A stretch of DNA of 64,000 bases from Marsupella aquatica (Eukaryota > Marchantiophyta), in contig OZ316894.1 of NCBI GenBank assembly GCA_973895155.1, positions 3,224,001-3,288,000 on the forward strand, given 5' to 3'. The number at the start of each line of letters is the position of its first letter. The stretch's first letter is position 1. A program made the position numbers and the translations under genes. The notes under the pieces were generated by a model. The model searched no databases. It saw only the letters and a program-made list of their open reading frames with translations, and was not told the origin of the DNA. Below, one piece after another: positions 20,764 through 32,200 of this stretch.

Positions 20764-23700
20764 TTACCGACCCCTGTGCTCCGCCTGTCTCGCCAGCTGC
20801 ATGTAGGCGGTTCTCAGATTGTCACTTTCTTTCTGTAGAGCTAAGTTTTGTAGCTCAAATTCTTCCAGCACGTCACGCAGTTTGGCTTTTTCTTTCTCTA
20901 ATCCTTCTGTGAGCTCAAGTTGACGACACAAATGCCACTCAATTTGCTGTTGATTGCTAATCGTCTCTTCATGCTTCCTCTTTTCAATCTCAAGATCTTC
21001 CTTGGCTTGTCTTTCAGTCTTCTGTAACCTAACTTCATATCTAAGAACCTCTTCCTTTGCGATCCCCAGTTCCACCATCAATTTGTGAACGTTGAGCTGA
21101 GCTCGCCTTTCCCGGTGCTCTGATTCGCCAAGTTGGGTCTTCAGGGCTGCGACCTCGCTCTGCAGAGTAAGAAACTTCGATTCAAGAACGGAATTTTTCT
21201 CCTTCTCTTTGTTGAGTTGCGATTTGATGGTTGTTTCGCAATCAACAGCTTTGTGCCTTGTAACAGCCAGATTGCTTTCCAGAGTAAGTACCCTGGCACG
21301 CAAGGTCAGAAGTTGTGTTTGTGAAGCCGAAAGGTCCTGTCCTCCTTCAGCTAGCTCTAACTGCTTAGTCTTTTCAGCCAGTAATTGCTCCACCTGTGTC
21401 AACCTTGCATTAACAATTCCTGTCTCAGAACGTGTTGAAGCCTCCAAATGACCCTGCTCTTCCTCGTACCGGACCAGCATATCAACCTGCTGCTGACTTT
21501 CAATCTCGAGCTCATACTCGACCTCCGCAAGTCTGTGCTTGAGAGTATCAACCTGTGCGACTAGTGCTGCCTTCTCAGCAGCCAAGAATTCCTCCGCTGC
21601 TTTGGCATCTTCAAGTTTTTGCTGGAGACGCCTAATTTTAGCAGAAACGACTGCGTCTGAGTCAACTCCGCATATGATCAGCAACTCACCCAGCTCCCTC
21701 TCATTTTCCTCTAACCTAATCATCAAGTCTTCCATTTTCTTCTCCATTCGTCCCATTTCTTCCCTTCTCACCATCCTATCGTCCTTGTCTTGTTCCTCTC
21801 CTTCATCCCCGAAACACAAGTCAATAAACTCCTGCTCTGCTGCCCATCCTAACTTCTCCAGCTCAATCTCAGATTTTCGAAGCTGATCCTTGAGAGATAT
21901 TACAGTTCGTTGCTCTCGTGCTATGTCCGTGCGAGCATGCTCCAACTCCTCCTTCACCAGATTCACTTCTTCCTCCCTTTCAATTTGGTCACTGAAACTC
22001 TGCGCCTCCAATCTTTGGATCTCAACTTCCAATGAAGTGATGGTCTGGCTAGCTATGAGGCTCTCAGTCTGCAACTTGTCCATGAGACCCAGTTCGGTCT
22101 CGCAATCGCAAAGGCGCTGCTGTAGACTCATTAACTCTTGGCGTGATTGGCCTAAAAAGTCAACAACTACGTCTTTCCACGCCTGCACAGCTCCATTCCC
22201 AGACACCTTAGACAGCAACATCTTAGATGTAACATTACTCCATGCCTTGATCCTGGTCTCTAGTTCTGTAAAACTAGCTGCATTAGATGTATTGGGTGTT
22301 TTCATGAACACTCTCAACAACTTTGTGAGCTCTTCTGTAATTGATTCCACAAGTTGAGAAATGTTTTCTATTGACCAGGATTGATTTCGGTTGACACATA
22401 TAAACTTGTCTTCGAGACCATTTTGGGAATCTCCGGAAACACCTTCATCCTCTTCTAAAGAGGCAAATGACTCGCTAAACTGAATTTCGGTCATTTGGAC
22501 GCCCATTAGCAGGGGGCGAGCTTCTTTTGCCACTGAAAGAGCTGCATCTACATCAAGGGTGCCATTGGTAGATTTACGTTCTTCAGAACTTTGATCATCA
22601 GGTATACCAGTATCATTACACGTCTCAGCAGAACTGCTCTCAGTTGACGTACGAGGTTCCGTCCCTTCTGCGCCTTCCGGGTCTCTGCTCGAACTAGAGG
22701 CGTCACTGAGTCTGCATTCGATGATGTGCTGGTCATCACCTTGACTAAACGCCGGTGCTTTAGCAAGGTACTTCCTGATATCCCTATGCTCAATACCTTT
22801 ATTTTGCCTTAGCTGCTCATCTGACGTCTCCTCGGACTGCAAACTTTTCAACTCCGACTGCAGTTCCGATATTTTCTGCCTCAAAGTCGCAATCGCCTGT
22901 TTCTTCTTAGAATTTTGGATATACATAACTTTTCCGCCTCGGGCTAGCTCCATTCGAGATAATCCTGCGTCTTTAAGATCATTTACCTTAGGACGCTTGG
23001 GAGTACCTAACTGAACCTCCTGCTTCATGTCTTCGACATCTTCTTCCAAACCGATTATCAGTTTCTCAGCGGCAGGAGTGAACACACGGAGTTCATTTGA
23101 GTTCGCTGCTAGTATTCCCTCAAATATATCCTCTTCTGTAAACAAGTTCTCGAGCTCCTGGCTATTCTCCGATCTCAGGGGACTATCACCTGGAACACTA
23201 TATGCTTTCTTCTCCTCCGTTCTCGGGGAAAATTCATCCTCACTTGATTGTGCTGTGAGCCCATTTGGAGCAACGCCGTCGAGGCCAAGCCATGCAACTA
23301 GTTCTGTTGCCTTCTCTTCGAGAGCATATTTCAGTCTGCCTGTTGTTACTACTGCTTCATCTAAGGATCGTTTTAGCTCCAAGTTTTCACTCGCCACCTG
23401 ATCCTGATTTTTACTTAGTTCGTTTAACTGGAAACACAAGAAAGCAGTGCATGTTAGAATACTTAGCAGAGGACATAATTTACTTCACAAGAAAATCGGT
23501 CTTACTCATCATGTGCATAGAGCCCTAAAACAGTGTCTCTTGTCAATAGTGCGATCATCTTAAGTGGAATCGACAAGGATCCATCTGATCTCTTTGCGGT
23601 TAAAACTAATGGTAACTTCGCCTTCAGTGCCTTTGTGGGTTAGATCACCAGAACATGGGGCCAAAGGAAAGCTTACATTTCCTCGGAGCTGTTGACAAAT

Positions 23701-24264
23701 CTGAATTTGATCGGCCAACACATCTTCGAGTCTCAGCTTTTCTTCGGTGATCGACGCACAGTTAGCTTTCCCCTCCTCAGTTTCCATTTTTGAAGCCTGC
23801 AGCTACCAGACGCTAGATTAGGTTTAAACAATGAAAAACAGAGTTATCATACCTTTTGCACAAGAGTGGACGACTTAAATTTCACAGATTTCGTCATTTC
23901 ACTGACAACTTCGCCCCGATTCTGACAACGGTGGGAAGTCTCACGAGCAGCAGCAGAGAGTAGTCAAATAACGCAGGGAACCACAAGGACTACTTCTGAA
24001 CCAAAGGAGGAGAGAAGTCACTACGGCCTGAGGTCGATAATTTGGAAGAACGGAACGCAGGAAATCAGAGGGAAAACAACGACGATTTCAAAATATAACC
24101 CACAAAGTAGAACAGCTCGAAAGTGAACCGGGAAGACTCGTAAGCACCTCTAAAGACCTCCGCAGCTCAATTATCTCCTTCGCCTGACGATCTATCCTCA
24201 ACTCGTCCTCGCGCCGGCGAGCAAGGGCAAACTCGGCCACTTCGTGCGCCTGCTTCAGCTGCAT
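20764..24264 (-). CDS. Coiled-coil protein, unrecognised family (four exons)
   Basis: Exons on the minus strand are 24264-24148, 23939-23853, 23796-23677 and 23427-20764. All junctions are phase 0 with good sites (AAG|GTATGA, AAT|GTAAGC, TTTCCAG| before LNELSKNQD); the first donor, GAG|GTGCTT, is weaker. The spliced product is about 995 residues. Nearly all of the last exon is long alpha-helical coiled coil rich in Glu, Lys, Gln and Leu, interrupted by an acidic, Ser-rich segment around its residues 85-330. No motor, kinase or membrane domain is visible, so a scaffold or tether role is inference only. The start is the first in-frame ATG (MQLKQAHEV); upstream exons are possible. The stop codon lies inside GGTCG|GTAAGA, a consensus donor, so a short extra 3' exon may exist. 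Function is unknown. Confidence 0.75.
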
Positions 24265-24411
24265 AGACGAAACTCCATCAACATCCTTCCTCTCGAAAAG
24301 AAACTGAGCTACGAGGAAGATCAAAGTCAGAAGCAGAATCTGACGCCCGACCGTTTGTCTACGCTGCTGAACACATCTGGCAGTACTGTTCCTCAAACAT
24401 CGAATAGTTTT

Positions 24412-25010
24412 CAGGTCGTACACTTGGGAGTCGACAGAGACCGTCCTTGACAAAAACTACCGAACTGGATCGATGCAATAAATTCGCAGCTGCAAGTCGT
24501 CGTGACTCGTGAAGTATCCAATAACGGAACACGTAGGACCCCCAAAATCGGATCAGGCACCTATTGAGTTAGAAAGGCGGGTTATGCTGATAAGATACCA
24601 CCACCATGGTCAATCTCAGTTTGAGGGCATGCTTCCTGTAATCAATGGGTCGACAGTATTGCGGGAGGCTTTACAGAACAGGGATCAATCATCCAAGGCA
24701 TGGGATTTTCAAATCGTACACTTGGAGTCGACAGTGACAGTCCTTGACAGACTACCGAAATGCATCTATGCAATAAATTCGCAGCTGCGAGACTTCGTGA
24801 GTCATATAGTATCCATTAATGGCACACATAGGGCCCCTAAAAACGGATCAGGCACATTGAGGTAGAAAGGTGGGTTATGCTGATGAGGTCTCACAACCAT
24901 AGTCAACCGCAGTTTGACGAATGCTTCCTGTAATCAATGGGTCGCCAGTAGTGCGGTAGGCCTCGCAGGACAGGAATCAATCATCCCAAGCATGGGAAAT
25001 GTACCGCTGG
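24412..25010. repeat. 298-bp tandem duplication upstream of the coiled-coil gene
   Basis: Copy 1 starts near 24415 (GTCGTACACTTGG) and copy 2 near 24713 (ATCGTACACTTGG). Both run through GTCGACAG, GCAATAAATTCGCAGCTGC, CGGATCAGGCAC, GGTTATGCTGAT, TGCTTCCTGTAATCAATGGG and end near CAATCATCC. The copies have diverged by many substitutions and small indels, so the duplication is old. Confidence 0.88.
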
Positions 25011-25308
25011 CTACTCCGACGACGCAATTTTCACATCCGATGACATCTAATGTTCCTGCAGCACCGCCGTTCCAGACCTGTCTCTCTCTCTCTCTCTGGG
25101 TGCGGCGAAAACCAAGCGATTTGAACTAAACCGAGATCGGCGTCAGGACGCATTAGCAAAATTCAGAAAAGCCGTTAAAAAATTGGAGCTTCTGGAAACG
25201 CGCAAAACACTACAGCATGTGCGAGATACGCGGAAACAGGGGCAGGAGTATCTTGCCTCAATGTGCCCAGTGCCTCTGTTCGATATCGCACAGTACATCC
25301 GTGTTTGA
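24992..25308 (+). CDS. Probable exon of an unrecognised gene
   Basis: Downstream of a CT microsatellite (25079-25097), a plus-strand frame open from 25051 to a TGA at 25306-25308 has strong coding character: a basic amphipathic helix (KFRKAVKKLELLETRKTLQ) then an ordered tail ending FDIAQYIRV. It lacks an ATG. An ATG-started frame (MGNVPLATPTTQF) from 24992 runs into the same microsatellite one frame over, so a CT-unit slip or a small intron would join them. Acceptor-like AAG or CAG sites at 25116 and 25144 are alternatives. No family is recognised. The minus-strand frames across the same stretch look like shadows. Confidence 0.4.
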
Positions 25309-25808
25309 CAAGCAGGAAGGCAAATAGTAAAGGGACAATTCCGGAGCGGTTTGACAGGTGATGCGTAACATGGTGCCCATCGTTGACGAACCACTCTTGA
25401 GGTTCAGAATGAGTTCCAGCTCTGAACCTCTGCTGTTGTGAGTTCGTCTGGTAGACTGGACGAGGCATAAAAGTCATATCATAGGCCGGTATGAATTCCT
25501 GATCGATAGGTCGACTGGTTGATGCGTTCAGATTACCCACTGATGAAAAAGGGGCTTTAAGCGCTATAGAACGGAGACGTGTTGGGTTGAAAGCCGCCAA
25601 AATTCTTTTGTCCGTTGGGAATTAGAGTCTTTCACATAGACATCCAACCAGGATAAGAAATAAACTGCCGTTTGCATCTTTAATCGGAACGCACGAGACA
25701 GTGGAAGAGCGCATAGGGTGTGGTTGATTATTACAGAGGGTTGACGACCTGTCGCCTTCACCATTGCAGGAGGATTGTGGTTTGCCTTGCTTTGCTTTGA
25801 TTGCTTAC

Positions 25809-26093
25809 CTGAAGGCTTGCAAAAGAAGCTCGCCAATCTTCCATGTGCTCGGAGGTTTCCCGTTCATGGAGGAGGTTCGCATTCGCATCGGCAATCCTGA
25901 ATTGGAAATCCAAAAATTCCTCATCACTTTCGGACGACGAGCCTTCGTCTAGTTCTAAAAATGCCTCGACAAGACCAGCAGGAGTTGTTGGCTCTGTTCC
26001 AGTTGTGGTTGGCGTTGCCGATGTTGCTGCCGCTGCTGCTGGTGCGAAGGTGTTCTCATTCATACTTTGAAAACTGTTTTCCATGGACGTCAT
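25809..26093 (-). CDS. Probable first exon of an unrecognised minus-strand gene
   Basis: An ATG at 26093 opens 95 codons ending in a textbook donor, CAG|GTAAGC, in phase 0. The peptide starts MTSMENSFQSMNEN, passes an Ala/Thr-rich low-complexity stretch and an acidic SSSESDEEF cluster, then becomes helical (ERETSEHMEDWRASFASLQ). No domain is recognised. The next exon was not found with confidence; it could lie at 25150-25700, or this could be a distal 5' exon of the coiled-coil gene 1.5 kb downstream on the same strand. Confidence 0.4.
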
Positions 26094-28340
26094 TGGGCCC
26101 CTTAACTACCTGATCAAATCTCTTTCTTGCCAACTGCAGCGTCAGAAATGATCACAGCTGTGCCATTCCTTCTGGCAAACGTTCCTTGCGTCCATTGCGT
26201 CCCGTCGATGAAGTTGATTGCCACTCCTGAAGACGACACCTACTGTAGTTGCAGCAGTAGTCGGGTCCCGTTCCTTGCCTGTTCGTGGATGATGTTGATC
26301 AAACACAACACAGTGCCCCCACCACCCCATACTAGATGCTCTGCATACTCACAATGCCCTCCACGTCGACCGAGGAAAAGACCGTTGTCGTCTTCCCACC
26401 AGTTAGAACCAACAAGCTCGCTGCGCTGTATCTCGGTACTCAACTCCAACTAATTCCAGCGACGGAGGGCCCATTTCCCTTCTACTCTAGGATGAATGCA
26501 TGTCGAGAAACAACACCAACATCTCCTTCTGACAGTGAATGTCGTGAGGTAAGGATTCGATCAGCGTTCGTTCTTCGAGAACAATTTCACGGAAAAATGA
26601 CAATAAAATCGTTCGCAGAAGGTAGAGACCTAGTCAATCGGAGGTAAGGAATCGTTCACTGCCTCGTTTTGAATGGACAAATCTATCCCTGCCTATCTCT
26701 CTCAGCCAACTACGCTATCTTCCATGAACGAGGAGGGCCCTCCCTTGTCCGAGACGAGCACCAGCGATGTTTCAAAGGCAACTCCGTGTCACCCTCTCCA
26801 ACTGGAAACGTGCATCAGATAAAAAAAAGTAACAAGCACTCGAGAAGTAGAATCTAATCCATGCCGAGTTCCCACCTCAGCTCAGCTCAGCTTCGCCGGT
26901 GGTGGTCGAAAAGTAGCTCCGACTCCGCTCTTCAAAGAGGATCAGAAAGCTACGGGCAATCAAAAAGACAAGTAACAGGGGGCCCGCTGATGATGACTGC
27001 TCTTCTTTCCGATCCTCCCTGAAATAAGGAAGCACGGAGCAAAAGCAAGCGGTCCCCGCGCGAGTAAACTCTGTTTCAAAATAGGCCCCAACCGAACCGG
27101 TCAATACCGGTCATCGTCTTCTAGCTGTACATCAAGCAGCTTCCCGCGTGTCTATCGTTCACAAAATCATCGTCATCGAGAATCTTTCAATTTCTCCACC
27201 TTCCAATTCCCCAATCTGCTGCACCATTCTGGCCTCAGTCTGCCCTCTGTCCAGAGCTCTACACTTCTACGTCCATTAATCTATCAATCAGTCCGAGCTG
27301 CATCCCGCTTCACAGAGCTAGAGTAGAAATTCCTCCAAAATACAACGCGATATGACACTCTACTACTGCTACCAAAGTCTTAGTGGATGTATGCACTAAA
27401 CCAACTCTGGCTTGGCGATAGAGGGAAGTTCCACTCTACGACATCTGCAGACTGCGTCGGTGTGCAAATCCAACGACCTGAAGCCAACCGACAACGCTCT
27501 CAGCCGATTTCCCAGCTCGCTCCTCCACAGGAACGCTTCTACTATCGTAACTCCGCATCCGAAGGTTCATCATCATTGTCACTCTCCTCATCTTGCGGAC
27601 TATAACGAATCCGAACCGTCCGCGTCATTATCCACATGAAAAAGCATGCGTAGAGAGAGGAAGGGAAAGTAAAAGAAAAAGAAAAACCACTGTACACATG
27701 CTCTAGGGATATAACTGGCACCGCGAATCCTGATAAGAACGAGCTCCAGACAGCAGCACTTCACGGAACCGAATCTCGGGGAAAGTACTAAGGAGGAGGA
27801 GGCAAGGAATGAAGGAAATCTCCGGAATGCTAATCACGCAGCACCTCCGCGGCAGAACGCGCAACATCATCTCCAACGAGCGATGAGAATTACTGACGCC
27901 TTTGCTTTTGCCATCGATCAATCACTCACTCCTCCAGCTTGCAGCACGAATCGGACAAAAGCGTTTCACAATCCGACTAGCAGCTTCGGCTTCGGCTGAC
28001 GAGCACTTCGGCAGTAATGCAGCGTCCAAGGCTCCGAGCTGCTTTCTTCCATCGCGCATTCTTTAGGCTCTACAGTCGCGTTTGCATCGCTTGCGTGCAT
28101 TTGCTCGAGTCTCACGACACGATCAGAGCACGCACAGGCCAGCACCACCAGCGCCGAATTGCAGTCTTGCAGAGGACGGGCGGGGCGGCTCCATTAATGT
28201 GAGGCGGCATTATCAACCACAACTCACGGAACTAACTTCCTGATGAGAGGAGCAAATCGAACAGAGAATCATTCTCGACTGCCGCGATTGAGCTCTTCAC
28301 CCTCTTTCAACCCTCAACACTGTAGAATAGGGAGTCTCAA
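26094..28340. other. Unassigned region, possible fragments
   Basis: Short open frames occur on both strands (plus 26354-26647, minus 26142-26330, plus 27387-27605) but none carries a recognisable domain and they overlap frames on the other strand. An acidic minus-strand stretch near 27560-27620 (QDEESDNDDEPSD) might be an exon scrap. I call no gene. Confidence 0.35.
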
Positions 28341-28557
28341 AGCTTCAAAATTGCTTGACCTCTTAACTTAATAATTAAGGTTATGGACAGCAAAAATATG
28401 GACTACCAAAAAGTCACAGCTTCAAAATTGATTGATCTCTTAACTTAATAATTAAGGTTATGGACAGCAAAAATATGGACTACCAAAAAGTCACAGCTTC
28501 AAAATTGATTGACCTATTAACTTATTAGTTAAGGTTATGGACTACCAAAAAGTCAGT
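28341..28557 (+). repeat. 77-bp tandem repeat, three copies
   Basis: Units begin AGCTTCAAAATTG at 28341, 28418 and 28495, an exact 77-bp spacing. The core TAATTAAGGTTATGGACAGC is followed by GACTACCAAAAAGTCA. The third copy has lost about 15 bp. A related core occurs alone near 14895. Confidence 0.9.
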
Positions 28558-30015
28558 CTGGAGACTAACGGAAAATGAAAAATGAATTTAATTTTTTTAC
28601 ATTATTCTGTGAAAAAGTTAAGACCATTTGCTTGTGGCAAAAAGCACTCATGTTCAACTTTTGAAGCTTTGAGATACCTTGTTCTATAGCCATCATCTCC
28701 AGCTTTGAGACGTTGAGACACCCTGTTGTATAGCCATCATCCCCAACTTTGACGCCCTAGTTTTAAACATTTTTTTTCCTTTTTTAGTCATTGTGGCAAA
28801 TGTCCTCTCTGAGGAAGAAGATGCTTCCAATAATACTCCTTATGTGTATTTCCTGACCATTAGATCTCCTTAGATTTAAGGTAGACAGTCAGATTCTGTC
28901 AAATGGGGTCTATGCTTCATAAGTGGGAAACTGGCTAATGTGATAAAACAATCTAGGTAATTTTGGCCAAAAGTGTCCCAAAAAATGGAGGGAGGTGGAA
29001 TCTGGCAAAATTTTGCATGTATAGAAATAATACTCTCGCCTCCAACCCAACCTAGGTCCCGCTGTTGACCTTTGTCTCCTAGTAGCTTGTGTCATCCTTT
29101 GAGTTACACACCCACTAATTCTTTGCAATCATGTGTCTATCTTAAGTTATGGCTCCTTGCCGGTGATAGCATCAATGGCACCATTGTCAAGCCATGCAAA
29201 TGGCACAACCAACCCTGGGTGCACCTCAAGTTGGAACTGAGCCAACGAGTCTCCCCTATGTTTCCCTTATATAATGCATCAGCATTCTTGTGTCACTTTT
29301 CTTCAATTGGCATAGAGCAAGTATTAGGTAGTAATGAATCTCATTATTGATCACAATTGATTCATGGTTTGTGAGGTTCTTAGAAGAAATAATAGTTTCA
29401 TATATGTTTTATGGGGACCAGTCACCCACAGGCCCGGTTTGGTCCCCCTTTACAGTCCATAACACTACACATTGCATGATGATCAAGATCTTCTACTTTG
29501 TAATGATGTGCAAGTTTGTGTATATCTCTGTACTTTGATGTCTCATGGTCAAATGTACTGTAATGCTGGCAGCACTGACAGTGCAATGCAGTGTAAGTGA
29601 ATGCTGATTTGTAAGCATGAACACAATATATTATGTGTAAAGTTTTGAAGTCCATTGTAAATTGATGCATTGTGGCGAGTTAGTAGGCTTCTTGTTCAAC
29701 ACCCTCACACCATTTGAATGAGTGAAAGGACAGAAAAATCAGCAAATAGTACGCAAAAGGTATATATGTGGTCTCCAAACGGGTCCAAAAATTAATGGCC
29801 ACCACCAAACAAACTACAACTGCACGTTGATAAGCAGTTTATTTTATGGCTTTGGAAAAAAGGGAGGGAAACCCCACACAGAAAATTGGCTGGGAAACCA
29901 GCAGGAGGGCAAGGCAAACCCCTAAACTTTTTTCCAAGAACTTGCCATGGATCACACTATCTAAGTGTCCTGCTAAGCATCAACTCACGCTTGAGAGAAC
30001 AGAATCCGATAACTG
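28558..30015. other. Non-coding, no gene seen
   Basis: Contains a roughly 45-bp diverged duplication near 28668-28755 (TTGAGA...ATAGCCATCATC) and otherwise only short chance frames. The last 5 bp (30011-30015, AACTG) are the target-site duplication of copia 2. Confidence 0.5.
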
Positions 30016-30349
30016 TGTTAAGGATTGCTCTTAGTCTTGTGACTCAAAGGTTACGGCACTTAGGCTAACCACAGTTAGGGTCTTAGCTGAGGTTAGGTTA
30101 GTTGTGTGTGACCTTGTATATACCAGGGCTAGTGTAAGCCGTTGGTGTGTGGTGTGCTTACTCATTGTAATGGAGCAGCTTGAGGAAGAGGGAGAGCATG
30201 TGTGTTCGTCTACTCTTGAAGTAAAGCTTGAGTGTTCGTGTGGACGTAGCCTTGGAGAAAAGGTGAACCACGTAGAGATTGTGTCGACTACGTGTGCATG
30301 GAATGAATCATGGTTGTATGGTCGTTGCGAATGATGTCTTAGTTCAACA
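30016..30349 (+). repeat. Copia 2 5' LTR
   Basis: TGTTAAGG...TTCAACA ends. A TATATA box followed by CCAGGGCTAG at about 30116-30132 occupies the same place as in copia 1 and is the likely U3 promoter. Confidence 0.95.
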
Positions 30350-30351
30350 AT

Positions 30352-30363
30352 TGGTATCAGAGC
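30352..30363 (+). other. Copia 2 primer-binding site (tRNA-iMet)
   Basis: TGGTATCAGAGC, two bases after the 5' LTR, is complementary to the 3' end of initiator Met-tRNA. It is identical to the copia 1 site. Confidence 0.94.
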
Positions 30364-32200
30364 AAGCCTGGGAGGTGACGTTGAGGTGATCAAAATTTTT
30401 GTGACGTGTTGGCACCTGACGGTTTTTTCCAGCGATTAGAGTCGGTGGATTTCACGGAGTTCCGTCGCATGGAACTTGGAGGTGTTGGGCTCACGGATAG
30501 ATCGGGGCAAGGGCTATCTAACGGTGTAAAGAAATCTTTGAATGGAGTTTGTGGTGCGGAGGAATTCATGTTTCCATCGTTCTGGATTTTTTGTGATTCG
30601 TGTTCGACGGTTTTCTTCGACGGTTCTTTCGGGGGAGGACCTGAGATCGTTTACTCAACGGTGTGAGATTTGTGGTGGACGAGGTGACGCATACTATAGC
30701 TATGATATAGACCTTGTAGATCGGGCATATATATATATGATATATGATAAAATGACGCATACTATAGATATATATGCTATATGATAAAATGACGCATACT
30801 ATAGATATATATGCATAAAATGATACTATAGTCATATAGTCTGCTATCGAAGGTGTAGCGAGTGCGACGTTTCGAGCAAAAGAGCCGTTCTGAGTTTCTG
30901 ACCGGCTATGAAGTCTTCTTTTGACTGAAGCGGGGTTTCTTGTCGTTACGTCCGACTCGGAGGAAGATTCGTGAAGTGCTACGGCTTAAAGGAGAGATCG
31001 CGGTGAGGCGGTCATTTTGAGTCCGGGATTGGCACTTAACACGAAGTGAAGGCGACGTGATGAAAGGTTTTTTCTCTACTGTGCCTGCAAATAGTGCCGG
31101 TGAATACGAAATTTTTTTCCCGTCATCGATCTTCATTTTCTCGAGCAAAACGGAAGGTGCATTTTTTCTTTTGAAACAACATTTGTTTGTTTGGGGCAAA
31201 GCTTTGGTTTTAAAGGGGTTTTTCCACCCCTTATGTGTGTATACACACACAGGGTCGACCCCATCGCGCGCCCCATCCCCCTCCCTCATACAAGCCCTTC
31301 GCCATTTTTTGGTTGTAGCCGCGACCGCCGTGGACCCTATCGCGCCGACCGGCACCCTTCGCCCTGCCCACGCCTTGCCAGGCCTTGCCACCCCACCTCC
31401 GGTTGCTCCTTACCCCGTCGCACCCCGTTTCCCCCTCCTGCCGCCGTTTTTCCTCGGTCGCTGCTTCGCGGCGTATGTTTTGTGTTTTCGGTCAGCTGCC
31501 CTTGTAACCCCGCCTCAATGCCCTGTATTTTTGCCTGGCCCGACATGCATCGCCTATACGCGTGTGCGCCTTTTGGGGCCGTATTTTAGTAAAGGGGCTT
31601 AACACCCCCTTTAGGCCCTTATTTTTATTTTTCCCACTCCTCATTGGTTATGCCGCTTCTCGGGACCTGTCGCCCTCCGAATTAATCGCTACGACAAGGG
31701 GAACGGCCCCCTGTGAGACCTGCTGCACAGTCCGGGGAATATTCTGAAAAAACAAAGAGTTGTTTTTTGGCCTTTAGTCAAAGATTCCAAGGTCCGAATG
31801 ATAACTTTTTTTGGATCTTTTTTGGCGAGGACGTAGCCACTGAAGCTAGCAACGCGGTGCACCACTTGATTTGCATTTTCGACGATGGGTGGTACTTTGA
31901 ATTTTTCTTATTCCCCGAGGTGGTCAACACGGGGGAGAATTTTTGAGTTTTATCCACCTTGACCGAAACATGAAAAAGTTTTTCGTCGGATCTCAATTTT
32001 GATTACAGATTTGAGCGTTGGCTTGCTAGGCTAGTGGGCTACGTGGTGGTGACAAGTTTCAAGTTTTTTGGAAAGTTGCAGAAAACAACATTTTTTCGTG
32101 ACTTGGATTTGAGTCAACAAGAAGGAAGGAAGGAAAAAGCAACAAAAGCATATAGGGAGCAACACAACAATAGCACGTGGAGAACGTTGGGAGGGCAACG
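30364..32200 (+). other. Copia 2 long leader with palindrome
   Basis: About 1.8 kb from primer site to the gag ATG. It holds a 37-bp tandem repeat (30746-30820), a perfect 16-bp palindrome TGTGTGTATACACACA (31234-31249) and a GC-rich stretch (31250-31600) with overlapping non-genic frames. Its parts align in order with the copia 1 leader, including CAAGGGGAACGGCCCCCTG near 31695. A spliced or internally initiated gag message is possible given the length, but this is inference. Confidence 0.75.
30746..30820 (+). repeat. 37-bp tandem repeat in copia 2 leader
   Basis: GATAAAATGACGCATACTAT followed by AGATATATATGC repeats at 30746 and 30783. A partial earlier unit (GACGCATACTATAGCTATG) lies near 30684. 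It is not obvious in copia 1. Confidence 0.85.

Noticed and set aside
24265-24453. Apparent N-terminal membrane segment (LLLTLIFLVAQFLF) extending the coiled-coil gene upstream of its first ATG
   Set aside because: The extension has no ATG, has a stop directly upstream, and the hydrophobic residues come from a pyrimidine-rich tract followed by TAG and CAG acceptor-like sites, as expected for an intron end.
26142-26330. Minus-strand frame with INFIDGTQWTQGTFARR in an alternative phase, considered as a gene end
   Set aside because: No homologous family comes to mind, no splice-linked partner was found and the segment is too short to call.
31057-31602. Plus-strand frames of 130-180 codons
   Set aside because: Same explanation in the copia 2 leader; homologous frames in copia 1 are not conserved in phase.
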